This document shows positions 23,745-46,120 of a DNA stretch of 64,000 nucleotides, piece by piece. This stretch comes from Amaranthus tricolor (taxonomy: Eukaryota; Streptophyta; Magnoliopsida; Caryophyllales; Amaranthaceae). Below the pieces are notes generated by a model. The model did not search any database, was not told the origin of the DNA, and saw nothing but the letters and a program-made list of their open reading frames with translations. The translations under genes were made by a program, and so were the position numbers. The first letter of the stretch is position 1, and each line of letters begins with the position of its first letter. Location of the stretch: NCBI RefSeq assembly GCF_026212465.1, contig NC_080052.1, forward strand, positions 31,170,326 through 31,234,325, given 5' to 3'.

Positions 23745-24130
23745 AAAAAATAAACTTCGGCAAAACTTTATTCCCAAAATAAGCGTCTTTGGCCCCAAAG
23801 CTAGGCCCGGTACGTAATCGCTATTACTAACAGCGAGTATAAAGAAATGGTCAAAAAATTTAGTCAAGGGTAAAGTCACTGTTACTAACAGCGACATATG
23901 GGTTGACTGGTCAACTATAAAGTCGTTGTTAGTAATAGCGACCTTATACGTGAATACAGGAGTCTTTTTCCTCCTTCCTCGTTTCACATAATTTCGTTTC
24001 ACAGCCCAAACCCTTAAAGTCGCTGTTACTAACAGTGAACAAATATTTGACCTCATTTGACCAGGTTTGACCATATGTCGCTGTTAGTAACAGCGACTTT
24101 ACCCTTGACTAAATTTTTTTGACTATTTCT
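23745..24130. mobile_element. Partial member of the 'ttactaacagcg' foldback family
   Basis: The arm at 23851-23915 ('tttagtcaagggtaaagtc', 'ctgttactaacagcgac') is inverted at 24055-24128 ('gtcgctgttagtaacagcg', 'actttacccttgactaaa'). The left end shares 'ccaaaataagcgtct' with the MITE at 11251-11704. No clear target duplication is seen. Confidence 0.55.
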
Positions 24131-24353
24131 GTAACAGACCCTTTTTCTTAATCTTAAATATTTTGACAAATTCAATAATCATTTCGTTCTATTATTTTGT
24201 TTTTAATGCCGTTTTAAAATTTTATTCCAATCGTTTTTAAGTTCTTGATTTTTCTTTATATATAATTTATTTCTCTTAAAATAAATTACCTAAATATTAA
24301 GTCTAGCTAAATCACATACAATAACTTAATCTTTTTATTCCCTTTAACTTATG

Positions 24354-24357
<4 letters not shown>

Positions 24358-24398
<41 letters not shown>

Positions 24399-24399
24399 T
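24358..24399. repeat. (AAT)n microsatellite
   Basis: A run of about 14 AAT/ATA units. Confidence 0.9.
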
Positions 24400-24514
24400 A
24401 AAAAAAAAGAAAAAAAAGAAAAAAATTATAAAAATCTTGAAAGTTGGAGGCAAGCTAAAGACTAGGTGACAAAAAAAATTTAATTAAGACTTATCATAAT
24501 GTATCATTTATATC

Positions 24515-24785
24515 CGCGTCAGATGATAAAATAAAATCTACATAAAATGTTTTAAGTCTTTAATAAATATTTTCTATAAATGTCTAAACCTTATATTATA
24601 TAATCATTGACCCGCTTCCATAGAATCATAATGTATTAATTCCATTTGTAATAGTAATTAATTAAAACAAAGACAATAAGATTAATACTCAATTGATTGC
24701 AATTATAATACATTATAATGTACTCTACTTGTTATTTATGTATGGAAGCTTCATAACATGTTGCAGGGTGGAATTGTACTAATTA
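24515..24785. repeat. Dispersed AT-rich repeat, copy 1
   Basis: Shared phrases with 45298-45495 in the opposite orientation include 'aaaataaaatctacata', 'gcttcataacatgtt' and 'ctcaattgattgcaa'. There is no coding potential. The nature is unknown. Confidence 0.5.
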
Positions 24786-25095
24786 ATGACCGAAAACTCT
24801 TTTGTTAAGAGTTTATTAAATCATTATATCGATATCATCATCATATAATATAACATAATACTCCTTCGTTTTTTAATAAACTTTTTACATGAAATATTCA
24901 CAGAAATTAAGAAATATAAAACCTTCTAAATAGTGGATATAGTTATTTTATTGAACACTAAATTTGATGGAGGAAAAGTGAGGACCACAGAAATTAAGAA
25001 AAATAAAACCTTCTAAATAGTGGATATAGTTATTTTATTGAACACTAAATTTGATGGAGGAAAAGTGAGGACCATAAACATTAAAAAAAATTAGA

Positions 25096-25541
25096 GAAAT
25101 TCCACGTGGTAATCCTGAGATATTGGGTTTTAAACGTTTGAAAACGTTAGTTACAAAGCTTTAACCTTACTGTACACCTATTTATTCGTTTCACCATATC
25201 AAATTACATTAGTTCCATAAATTTCTCTCAAATCATAAACCCTAACTCTACTATCTTTCCTCCAAATCACATTTTCCCCCCAAATTCAAACCCTAGTTTT
25301 TTTTTCAATTTTCTTCTACTAGCAAATTATGAAACTGATGCAATTTGATTTGGTGAAACGAATAAATAACCGTACAACAAGGTTTAAGCTTTGTAATTAA
25401 CGTTTTCAAACGTTTTTGTGTAAAAAGGTAACGGAGAAAGAATTTGATAAACCTCAGGATTACCATGTGGATTTTTAAAATCCAATACCCCAAGGTTACC
25501 ACGTAGAAAATCCAATACCCCAAGGTTACCACGTGAAATTT
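25096..25541. mobile_element. Foldback MITE with CACGTG-containing ends
   Basis: The left end GAAATTCCACGTGGTAA is inverted at the right (TTACCACGTGAAATTT). Internal inverted blocks follow ('aacgtttgaaaacgtta' against 'taacgttttcaaacgtt'). The right end is itself duplicated ('aatccaataccccaaggtt' twice). I see no clear target duplication. Confidence 0.55.
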
Positions 25542-25618
25542 TACAAAAAAATATTAAAAGAAAGTAAGAGGAAAAAAATATAGAAACCACAACTAATAAA
25601 AAAATATTTTTGTAAATG

Positions 25619-27099
25619 TTGTGTGTGTTTTATATATTATTTTCTACCATGCCCCCATTGTATTTTCATAGCATTTCTCGCGTATTCTGCTCAATTTTCT
25701 ATTGGATTTTATGCTTGGTTGGAGTGTTTGTTTCCTATATATTTTGTAGGTACAAAGCTCTAATTATGCTAGGAATCGACTCTTGAAGCGAGATTTGCAA
25801 GTTGAAAGGTCATAAGCTACTCAAAGGGTCATTTTTGTGCTGACCAGGTCTCATACCCGGGTGGGTTTCCACATACCCGGCCGGGTGAGCCTCTCATACC
25901 CGGGTGAGTTTCCACATACCCGAGCGGGTTTGCACTTGGCACTTAGAAAAATTTGAAGATGCCATTTGGAAGAAAAAGTTGCCACTCGCACCCGGGTGGG
26001 TTTCTACATACCCGGCCGGGTGAGCCTCTAAACCCGGGTGGGTTTCTAGACACCCGGCCAGGCTTCCATTGAAGATCAAATTGCTCTGCTGTGTACCGGG
26101 GCGGGTTTCCACATACCCGACCGGGTTTACTCTTGAACTTAGAAAATTTTTGGTCTTGAAGATTTAGTTTTGCTTCGCACCCGGCCGGGTTTCCACATAC
26201 CTGGCCGGGTCCTGCAGTTATTTTTGATAGTAACTTCCCATATCCTCCGATCTCTTTGGAGGAGGATATAAATAGCTTTTGAGGGGAATTTTTGAGACAG
26301 TTTTTTTTCTCTGTTTTGAGGGTTTGGTATTGAAGGGATTTCTCATATTACTTGCCATGGGGGATTGTTAATCAACACTTCGACATTGTAATTTTAATTA
26401 TATTGAAGGTATTAGTTTCAATTCAAATTTCTTGTTCTTGTTTATTATTGTTATCTTTGAATGCTTGTTTCTCCATTAAATTTGAATTTGATTTTCTCCA
26501 TGAATTTAATTGTTGAATCTCTTGTTAGTTTTAATATGCTTAGTGAGTAGTTTTATTTCTAGGGTTTGGTGAAACTATGCAAAAGGTCATGATTCTTGTT
26601 TGATTTTAGGATTTAAATTTTGTTTGTCTAGGCGATTCAATTGATGGGTTTTAGATTGATTACATGTTTGGCCAATTTGCAAGTTTTATTCGCTCAATTC
26701 TATAAGCGAGAGTTTCGAGTTTGAGTGAACGATTTCCTTCTTTGAACAATTAAGCCTTAATCGCGATAGCTTGTTTTATTGTTTGATTGTCGAATTTGTT
26801 TGCGAGAGCAACATCTTCCTTCGCCTATATTCACTCCTATCCCAATTGTTGTTCATGAATCATGATCGATGCATAGTGAATCCTTTTAGCCCTAGGTTTT
26901 TAATCATTGAATTTTATTCATTTCTTGTTTTTGCGTTCTACTTAGATAAACAAAAACTCAACTTCTGATCGTTAGCAATAGTGAACTTGGTTCAATTTGT
27001 GACTTTAATTGTCCTTCCATAATGGTTCGACTCTACTTTCCCAACTATACTAGTTAGGTGAATTAGGAATTATTTTTGGTAGTAAAACGACCTATCAGT
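25619..27099 (+). mobile_element. Solo LTR, 1.48 kb, with 5-bp duplication
   Basis: The unit starts TGTTGTGTG and ends ...AACGACCTATCA. It is flanked by GTAAA on both sides (25614-25618 and 27100-27104). The end text ('ttggtagtaaaacgaccta') is like that of large plant Ty3-gypsy (Athila/Tat-type) LTRs. Within 25850-26215 is a cluster of variants of ACCCGGCCGGGT. 'aggatataaatagc' near 26263 is a good TATA region. The internal part and second LTR were presumably removed by LTR-LTR recombination. Confidence 0.7.
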
Positions 27100-27235
27100 A
27101 AAGTTGGTGGAAAACACGTGGGGACCATAAGAAATATTAAAATGTTAAAATAAAGTTAAAGGAAGATATAAAGGAACCATAAGCATTATTACAATATTAA
27201 AATGAGGATAAATAAGATTATTTTTGTCCAAAATT

Positions 27236-27240
<5 letters not shown>

Positions 27241-27320
<80 letters not shown>
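27241..27320. repeat. (AT)n microsatellite
   Basis: About 40 perfect AT units. Confidence 0.95.
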
Positions 27321-27325
<5 letters not shown>

Positions 27326-28424
27326 AATAAAAGAGTTAGTAGAAGCCAAATTTTACAAATACAACATTTTGTCAAATAGTGCAATATTATAGACCCTAAG
27401 TTGACTAGTTAGCATTCTCTTTTAGAAAAAGATTTCATATTACAGGCCCTTGATTAACAAGGTATTTAAATTCTAATAAACAATTTAGAAAAGGAATTTC
27501 CGCCGTTTTACGTTAAAAATATTGCACTAGTAATTTATTATTCTTATTTATGATAAGTCTTTATTTTACTCTTTTTGTTTCTTTTTAAATAGTTAAGTGT
27601 GATTTTGTTTGATTCGTTTCAATGTAAAAGTCATTTATTAATGTCAAATTTTACTATTTATTTTACATAATTAAATAGAAATATTAAAGATTAAATTAAC
27701 TCATTATTATATGAAAAAGAAAATGTCGCAAGTATTTTAAGAGGGAAAGAAGTATATTTTAATCAACTCTTGACAATTATTCTTCAGAGTGATTAGAACG
27801 ATGACTTGTACAATTAGAAATAGTTGTCATTCATGTGCAATTATTTTCATTATTTAACAAATGAACAATATATTAACTAAAATGTGTTGTCATACATGTG
27901 CAATTTTATACACCCAGACTTAATTTTGACAAATAATTTTTTATTTTATGATTTTGACAATTTTTTATTACATATAGATTTGTGAATTACTTCATAATTT
28001 GACAAATAATGAACAGTAAAAGCACGTGAATTGGAGATATATAGCTCGTACATCCTAAAATTAAGGAAATACTTAATTAAGGAAGTCCCTGGCACATTCC
28101 AACACCCTCCTCAAACCGGAGATTATACATTTATACTGTCATCTTCACGGAAATCTTAGAACAAGCCACTAGATTGCACTTGCGTTCTCATAAAACATTG
28201 TTAAATTTATTTTTTATTTTTATTTAAATTGTTCATAACACTTATTTTTTTTCTACATCTGCCATTTGTCTTGTTTTATCAATAATCGAGTAGTACATAG
28301 AAAATAAATCATAAAGGTACAAAATATATATAGACATATATCGCACAAACATAAGAGTGCACACACGTATAATAAGAGTGTTTTGTAATAAAAAGTTTCC
28401 TATTAGATTAAAAGATAAATTTTA
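27321..28424. other. AT-rich spacer
   Basis: No gene is seen. Some weak MITE-like text is present. Confidence 0.35.
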
Positions 28425-28785
28425 CCGCGTTGCTTTTACTCCGGTTTTGTTGTGTGGGAAAGAATGTTGACCCGCAAAAAAGGTTTTTGAAGGACAATGG
28501 AATTTACAGAAATGAGTATGTTGAGGGGGATGTGTGACAACACAATAATGGATAAAATTAGAAACCAGGATTTTAGGAAGAAGTTAGGGGTTGCACCTTT
28601 CTCTGCAAAGATGTGTGAGAACAAGTTGAGATGGTTTGGGCATGTGCAGAGAAAGACTCATGATGCACAAGTGAGAAGGATCAAAATTATCATGGTGGAG
28701 GGTAAGAGAAGCCGAGGAAGACTCAAGAGAACGTGGGAGGATCATATTAAAAGTGACGTTTTTGACTATTTTTGGGCCCTAGGCA
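28425..28785 (+). pseudogene. LINE (non-LTR) reverse transcriptase C-terminal fragment
   Basis: The frame reads LLCGKEC, then after a stop SMLRGMCDNTIMDKIRNQDF, KLGVAPFSAKMCENKLRWFG, HVQRKTHDAQVRR, GRLKRTWEDHIKSD. This is the familiar end of plant L1-type LINE polymerases (MLRWMCG..RMDKIRN..I...VGVAPI..KM.E.RLRWFGHVQRR). Only about 100 codons remain, and the start is broken. It is a 5'-truncated relic with no other LINE parts nearby. Confidence 0.8.
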
Positions 28786-28799
28786 AAACATAAAAAATG

Positions 28800-30511
28800 A
28801 GCCCTTGTGTAAGTAAAATTTCGGTTCTTTTATTTTTAATTTTTGTTAATGGTTAACGTGTGTTATAAATTGTAGGCTTGCGGATAGTTGCAGGTTTCAC
28901 TTCTTCGAAAATCTTTCTTGAGCCGAGTGACTCTTTGATCGCATTCTCCGTTATGGATATTAGTTGCCGTCTATCTTTCTCCCCAAACCCTGATCATAAT
29001 TTTCATATAAACCTGATACGGAGATATGATGATGATGAGAGTGCACAACCAAAATTACCGAATACAAATACAAACTCCAAACAACCAACTCTGGTATCCA
29101 CAGCGAAATCCATCAATATCAACAGATAAAGAAACCGATACCAATCAATAAATTACCACCAAAAAGCTGACTCTAAAAAGAAAAAATTAAGTTTGGTATA
29201 AAAAATTTGGTCAGTTGGTGGTAGACTTATAGAATAAATCAAACTCCATCCGTACCGACCAAAGTTGCTTTATTAGCTAATTGCAGTATAAAAAAGTTTA
29301 TTAGTTAATTGCAGTATAAAAAATGATAATATTGAGACGGGTTCGTCGCCGTTTTAAAAAATTTTTTGAAATTTATTATAAGTAGGGATTAACGAGGGTA
29401 TTGGACCATAAGGATTTAGACCTGTTACAACCCTAGATTAAGGGTTTGATCCACCATCTTTTGGATCCTATGGGTACCGATTAGATCTGAATCCATGACC
29501 TTAAGGTATGGGTCCGGATCTAGGTCACACTTTTGAGACCTTGATTTCAATCCAAATTCGATTCATATACCCCTTAGCATCTATTATTTTAGATAAATTT
29601 TATATTAGCTATTATTGTATTTATTTGCTTCGATTTGAAACTTTGTTATATATTAGAATATTAGAAGATTTGGTACTTTGATAGTTTATGTAATTCAAAA
29701 TGCGGTCATTGTATGTATATTTTTAAAATTATAAAACTTGATAAATATTTTATTTTAAGAAATTGATTGTTGCAAAACTTCATATTTGGTGGCTCAATTA
29801 GTATAAAGTATTAGAAGATCTTTATTAGTTGTAAATATTTAAATAATTTTATACAAATTGACAAATTATATAATATATTTTTTGAAGTTTGAGTCTGGGT
29901 CTGAGTTTAAATTTTCCAAACCATATGAAATTGGGTCCAAATTTGGGTCTACTAAGAAAATAGAGTTTGCATCAAAGTCTAGTTGAACCCGACCCAGATC
30001 CGACCCAAATCTATCCCTTGTTGTAAGGTGACGATGAGAACGGCGGTTGTCAGTGTTCTCATCTATTTTGACGATACGCTGGTGTCTAATTTTCATTTAG
30101 CGACCACTTATTTAGGAATGTGACAAAAGGTCGTCACTCGGGTCCAAATGGCAAAGCCATGTCGCTAATACTTCGTGTTTTTATAGCGTGAGTAGCTACA
30201 AGCCTACAACTGACCAAATGCTTTATTAGTCATTTGGTCGCTACAATCGACCACCTAGCTACCAAAGTTTGGTCGTTATAGCTACCAAAGTTTGGTCGCT
30301 ATAGCTACAAAAGCTATTTTTTAAATAAAATCGCAGATTAGCTGGAGGTGCTGGTGTAATAAACTAATAATCGTTCGGAGGTTGCAAGTGATAATTCTAG
30401 ATGGAGAATAAAGAGTGAGCTGTGAGATGTGAATTTTAATTGAATCAAGCTAAGACGTAGAAAAAAATTGAAAAATAAATATGAGTGGAATCCACATACA
30501 AATCAGATTAA
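28800..30511. other. Intergenic relic DNA
   Basis: No gene is supported; open frames here (for example 28878-29129) have no recognisable domain. Repeated words 'ggtcgctatagctaccaaag' at 30200-30310 resemble CACTA-type subterminal repeats, but no ends were found. 'gacccgacccagatccgac' words near 29990 recall the hexamer-rich elements below. Confidence 0.35.
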
Positions 30512-30801
30512 TGTCAAAGAACAAACTCAGCCAAAATTTTAAACTTATGGTTGAGGTCAAAGATATGTTATATATTTTAAATAAGGAGTAGTTGAGATTC
30601 GAACTCATTGGGCTAGAAGTGTGGAATTAACATAGACCCTTCTCATATCTAGCGCTGAATATTCCACTTTAAATGAAGGGTAGTTGAGATTCAAACTTGT
30701 GACCTCTTGTCATAATGGCTCTAATACTATGTCAAGGAACCTACTCAACCAGAAGCTTAAGTTGATGGTTGAGGCCCTAAGATATGTTATATACTCTAAC
30801 A
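30512..30801 (-). mobile_element. TRIM copy, reverse orientation
   Basis: On the minus strand the right end is the LTR start TGTTAGAGTATATAACATATC, followed by the PBS-like TAGTATTAGAGCC (about 30730-30717). The usual interior follows ('tctcaactacccttcattt'), with a second LTR at 30512-30580. Flanks ATTAA and ATAAA match at 4 of 5 positions. Confidence 0.65.
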
Positions 30802-30967
30802 ATAAAATATGCTTCAACACTCCGAGGTAGGACCGGTGAGCCACTCTAGTCACTAATACATTATAGTGGAAGTGTAAATACTGATATAAGTGGTTCTGGA
30901 AATATATAAGGGGCAACACATTAGAATCTAGATTAACAAGTATCAAATTTTAGTTTACATTATTTTT

Positions 30968-31845
30968 TGTTAAAGTCATTGTGACTTGAGTGCACCATTA
31001 TGTGTAATAAGAGTGTGCATTAAAGATTTACAGTATGTACATTAAGATGGGCGTTTAAGTCTGAGTTATGGAGCATGATGAATAGACTTAATAAGGAAGT
31101 GCAATGGTCAAATTCTAAAGCAAGATGCTCGAACAAGACAAGCATCATGCCTTGAACGAGCAATAAAATTAGAACAAGAAAGAGAGTTCAAACCTAATAG
31201 TGCTCGAATGAGTAGAACATGGCTCAAACAACCATGGAGATCATAAGCTGTGAGCCACACCAACAGAGCGCATGTGATATTGTTTTTGGTCGATTGACAT
31301 TCTTGGAGTTGTTATGTCTTATTTATTCATAGCTTTAAGAATTGCATACTCATTTATGTAAATTAGTCTATAAATAGAGAGCTCATATGCTCATTGTAAT
31401 TATACAAAAAAGTAACCCCTAAGCCTAATTAAACACATAGACTTAATCTTCTCCTATTCTCTATTTTAACTTTCTATTGTATTAAGAGCTTTTTGAACTC
31501 CGTTGTTATAGTACAATCAAAATATTACACGCCTCCGAGGACATAGCCTACGCTAGGAGAACCTCGTAAATCTCTGTGTCCTTATTATACATTGCTTATT
31601 TCCTACATACATTGTCTTATTCATCGAAAGTATGATTTGTTCATCAAGGTACTTCATACCTTCGATCTTTCATGATATATTAGATTTTGAGTATTGCATC
31701 TTATACTCTAGTTTAGCTTTCAATTCAATTGGTATCAGAGCCAAGTCGTTGTTATGGTGTTTTAGAAGTGAATTATTGATAGAACACAATGAAACTTGAC
31801 ATAGAGAAGTTTGATAGGAGAGTTAACTTTGATTCAAATACCCCT
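30968..31845 (+). mobile_element. Ty1-copia 5' LTR, PBS and start of gag
   Basis: The LTR runs from TGTTAAAG (30968) to ...TTCA (about 31727), with a TATA-like 'ctataaatagagag' near 31371 and the phrase 'ctcgtaaatctctgtgtcc' common in copia LTRs. It is followed by the PBS TGGTATCAGAGCC (31730-31742) and the start of gag (MKLDIEKFDRRVNF), which is cut off by a TRIM LTR remnant at 31845. No pol is left. Confidence 0.75.
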
Positions 31846-31917
31846 AACTTATAGTAAATCACATATCATTGGGTCTCAACCATCAGCTTAAATTTCTAGT
31901 TGAGTTGATTCCCTAAC
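31845..31917 (+). mobile_element. TRIM LTR remnant
   Basis: The text 'cacatatcattgggtctca', 'accatcagcttaaat', 'ttgattccctaaca' follows the TRIM LTR. Its first bases are worn. It truncates the copia gag. Confidence 0.55.
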
Positions 31918-32147
31918 AGTTTAATCATAAAGTAATGATGGTAATTTTATCAAACAAACAAATAGCAAGTGAAATGTATGGTATAAATGTTTATGAGATA
32001 TTGCATATAAGCCAATGAAAGATAAGAGTGTTTTATGTGACAATCGAATATAAAACATTTTCTGAAAAATAATATTTATTCTACAGTTAAGACAAAAATT
32101 GATTCTTCAAAATATTAAACATCTTAATGAACTCCAAATTGATCGGC

Positions 32148-43518
<11,371 letters not shown>

Positions 43519-44519
43519 GGCGTTTTGAATTGATGAGAAAAAGATTGAAAGTAGATGGGACTCCTATAAGTCTACTTGTTGGTTTTGGTTTGTATATGAA
43601 GTACTTCGTTTTGTTCAACATTAATAATTGAAGTATTAAAAAATTTAAATGAACCACTAATTAAAGTGATAGAAGTATTAAAAAATCAAAATAGAAGAAA
43701 ATATGTGGATAAAAATAAACAAATTGTGGAGAAAAATAAAAGAATGAAAGTAGTGGGTTATGTGACGAATTGTCATGGTTTAACATGATATAGAGCCAAA
43801 GATGGTTCTTGAATATGGTTTTCGAAAGAGTAAATCTCATAATGTGTGTGTACAAGTCAACGTTTATTACCCTTGGGTTTGTGGACCCATGCGGTGGTTA
43901 TGTGACAAATTGTCACAGTTTAATAATTAGACACTATCTAAAATAGAATTGTTACAAAGTTAAAGGTACGAGGTGAAAATTAAAAAAAATTAGTAAAAGT
44001 GTTAAAAAAATAATTGTATAATTGTTTGAAATATTTTATAAGAATTACCTATGTTATCATATACTTTTATATTTCTTATTATTGGAATTAACGTATAAAA
44101 TTTTTTTGAATGTGCAATTATGCTAACTAAAGCTTTGAGCCTTTGAATATATGGATGCACAATAAAATCTTTAATCATCTAAACAAAAATACAAACTTTG
44201 ATAACTTTTGCATGTTAGTATTTTTTTGATTAATTACATGATAGAATAATGTAGAATAAAGGAAGGATTATTTACAGCTGAAAATAGATTAAATGACGTT
44301 GATCTAATTCAGTATATATAGAGTGTCAAGTACGTTCAAAATATTTTAGATTTTTAGTAGATAATAAGTATTTTTTTAAAAAAAATTGTGCAAATATGAA
44401 ATCTTTCTTGTTAAAAAATGTATGAAAACGATGTGTTTTAATCTCTAATATCACCAAGATCGAAAGTATAATATCACCAAGATCGAAAGTATGAAGTCTT
44501 CTTGTGACAAACAAATTAC
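43519..44519. other. Spacer upstream of the N-module/MATH gene
   Basis: This is presumed promoter and AT-rich intergenic DNA. A 20-bp phrase, 'tatcaccaagatcgaaagta', is repeated at 44452 and 44471. No gene is seen. Confidence 0.4.
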
Positions 44520-45300
44520 GCTATCAATAAAACCGATGTTTGTAGGAGAAAATAAAGCAATAAAAATGACACAGAGATTTAATAAAGTTCACCCAATTAA
44601 GGCTACTTCCTCCGGTGTGTAGTATCTCACTTATATTATTAAAGGAGTTCAAAGAACTCTTAAATATGAAGAATTACAATTGAGAAGAGATTAGACTAGT
44701 ATTTGGCTTGGGGTGTATTTTGTGAATGTTTTGTAATGACATATAATAAGCCTCCTATTTATAGGAGAAATTACATTTAATGATAATACATGATTAAGTC
44801 TAAGAGTAAATGGCAAAGTGTAACAGCCCAAGATTATGAATAGTCGAAACAGAAGCATGCCATGAAACCCTGACTGATTTGCTCGTTCGAGCCAGCCACT
44901 GCTTTGTTCGAGCAGACCCACTGATCGAGTCTCCGACCTGCTGGTGTATGGTGCTCGTTCGAGCCTTCCAAACGCTCGTTCGAGCACAGCATTGTCGAGG
45001 CTACTAGATTCAAATGGTGAAGTTGCTCGTTCAAGGCATGGTCATGCTTGGATGTCTCGTTCAAGGAATCTTAGACTCTAGCAATCATCTCATTAAATCA
45101 TCACTCATCATGCCCCTTAATTCTTATGTTTAAGTCTTACTTCAATAATTGACTCACACTCTTAAACACCATCATTAAGTCATTTAGCAACTCTTTTGAC
45201 ATGTTATGAAGCTTCGCTGCAAATATGATATAATAAACTCCAACAAGTGTTCACACTTCATTCAAATCCCAATATAAGTCCATATATCATGCAAAAACAT
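44520..45300 (-). mobile_element. Copia-type LTR, reverse orientation
   Basis: On the minus strand the text runs: GC-rich part with 'gctcgaacgagc' palindromes, 'tcctataaataggaggc' TATA region (about 44763-44750), then 'ccggaggaagtagcctt', 'gggtgaactttattaaatc', 'tctgtgtc'. This is the usual order in copia LTRs and is related to the LTR at 30968-31727. No PBS or coding part is adjacent, so it is probably a solo LTR. The edges are uncertain. Confidence 0.5.
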
Positions 45301-45495
45301 GTTATGAAGCTTCGATAAATAATAAAGTAACAAGTGGAGTATATTATACTTGCAATCAATTGACTATAAATCTTATTGTTTTTGTTTTAAATAATTATTA
45401 CAGATGGTTTTGACATTTATGAAAAATACTTATTAAAGACTTAGGATGATAATATTATGTAGATTTTATTTTATATTATCTGACGACGCTGATAA
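45298..45495. repeat. Dispersed AT-rich repeat, copy 2
   Basis: This is an inverted relative of 24515-24785 ('acatgttatgaagcttcg', 'tgtagattttattttatat'). The first phrase also occurs alone at about 45198. Confidence 0.45.
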
Positions 45496-45673
45496 ACAAT
45501 AGTATCACTAATAAATATATACTCCATCATTTTCATTATTTTTTCTTTTCGATGGCTACTCATTTTGCATCATTAATTTTCTTATTTAGAAATATAGAAC
45601 CCTACTGCATTCTTTCGGTCTAATCCACATATTTTAATTATTTATGATATCAGCTCATCTACACAATAAATTA

Positions 45674-46037
45674 TTCCTTCCGTTGCTTAAAGTTGTTCGT
45701 TCTTATTTGATATTTTTGTTTGTTCTATTTGCTATTCACTCATTAAAAAATTTTCTAATTTATATCACAAATTTCAAACATAATTAACCTTGTTTATTCT
45801 TATTTTAATATTTTAATAATGCTTATGATTTACACATATTTTCTATTAACTTCATTTTAACATTTTAACATTTTAATATTTATATTTTTTTCCGCTATCT
45901 TTATTTAATGTTCATGATCCCATTCTGTCAATCAAAATTATTATTCAATAAAAAAATATATTCACTATATAAAATATTTTATTTTTCTTAATTTTTCGTG
46001 AACATGTCTTATTCAAAAATTTTAGAAACGGAGAAGG
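45674..46037. mobile_element. Stowaway-like MITE
   Basis: The ends TTCCTTCCGTTGC and GAAACGGAGAAGG are inverted and flanked by TA. The interior on the minus strand matches 19598-19964 ('cataagcattattaaaata'). Confidence 0.6.
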
Positions 46038-46120
46038 TATTTTAAGATTGCTTTCATGTGTTGGTTTCTTGAATATACGTACATATGTGAAAAACTGATT
46101 CATTCAATATTAAGGCTACT

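Larger units (their letters stand above)
24861..27240. mobile_element. Stowaway-like MITE split by two later insertions
   Basis: The left end is TA-CTCCTTCGTTTTTTAATAAAC at 24859, and the right part resumes after 27100 ('aagttggtggaaaacacgtg', 'taagcattattacaatatt'). Joined, the pieces follow the order of the intact copy at 19598-19964. The interruptions are a foldback element (25096-25541) and a solo LTR (25619-27099). An 87-bp block (24901-24987) is repeated in tandem (24988-25074) with about one mismatch. Confidence 0.6.

Noticed and set aside
24358..24399. CRISPR-like or other functional array
   Set aside because: It is a plain AAT microsatellite in a plant genome; no array of spaced repeats exists in the window.
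30120..30310. CACTA transposon from 'ggtcgctatagctacc' repeats
   Set aside because: No CACTA termini, 3-bp duplication or transposase were found; only noted as spacer content.
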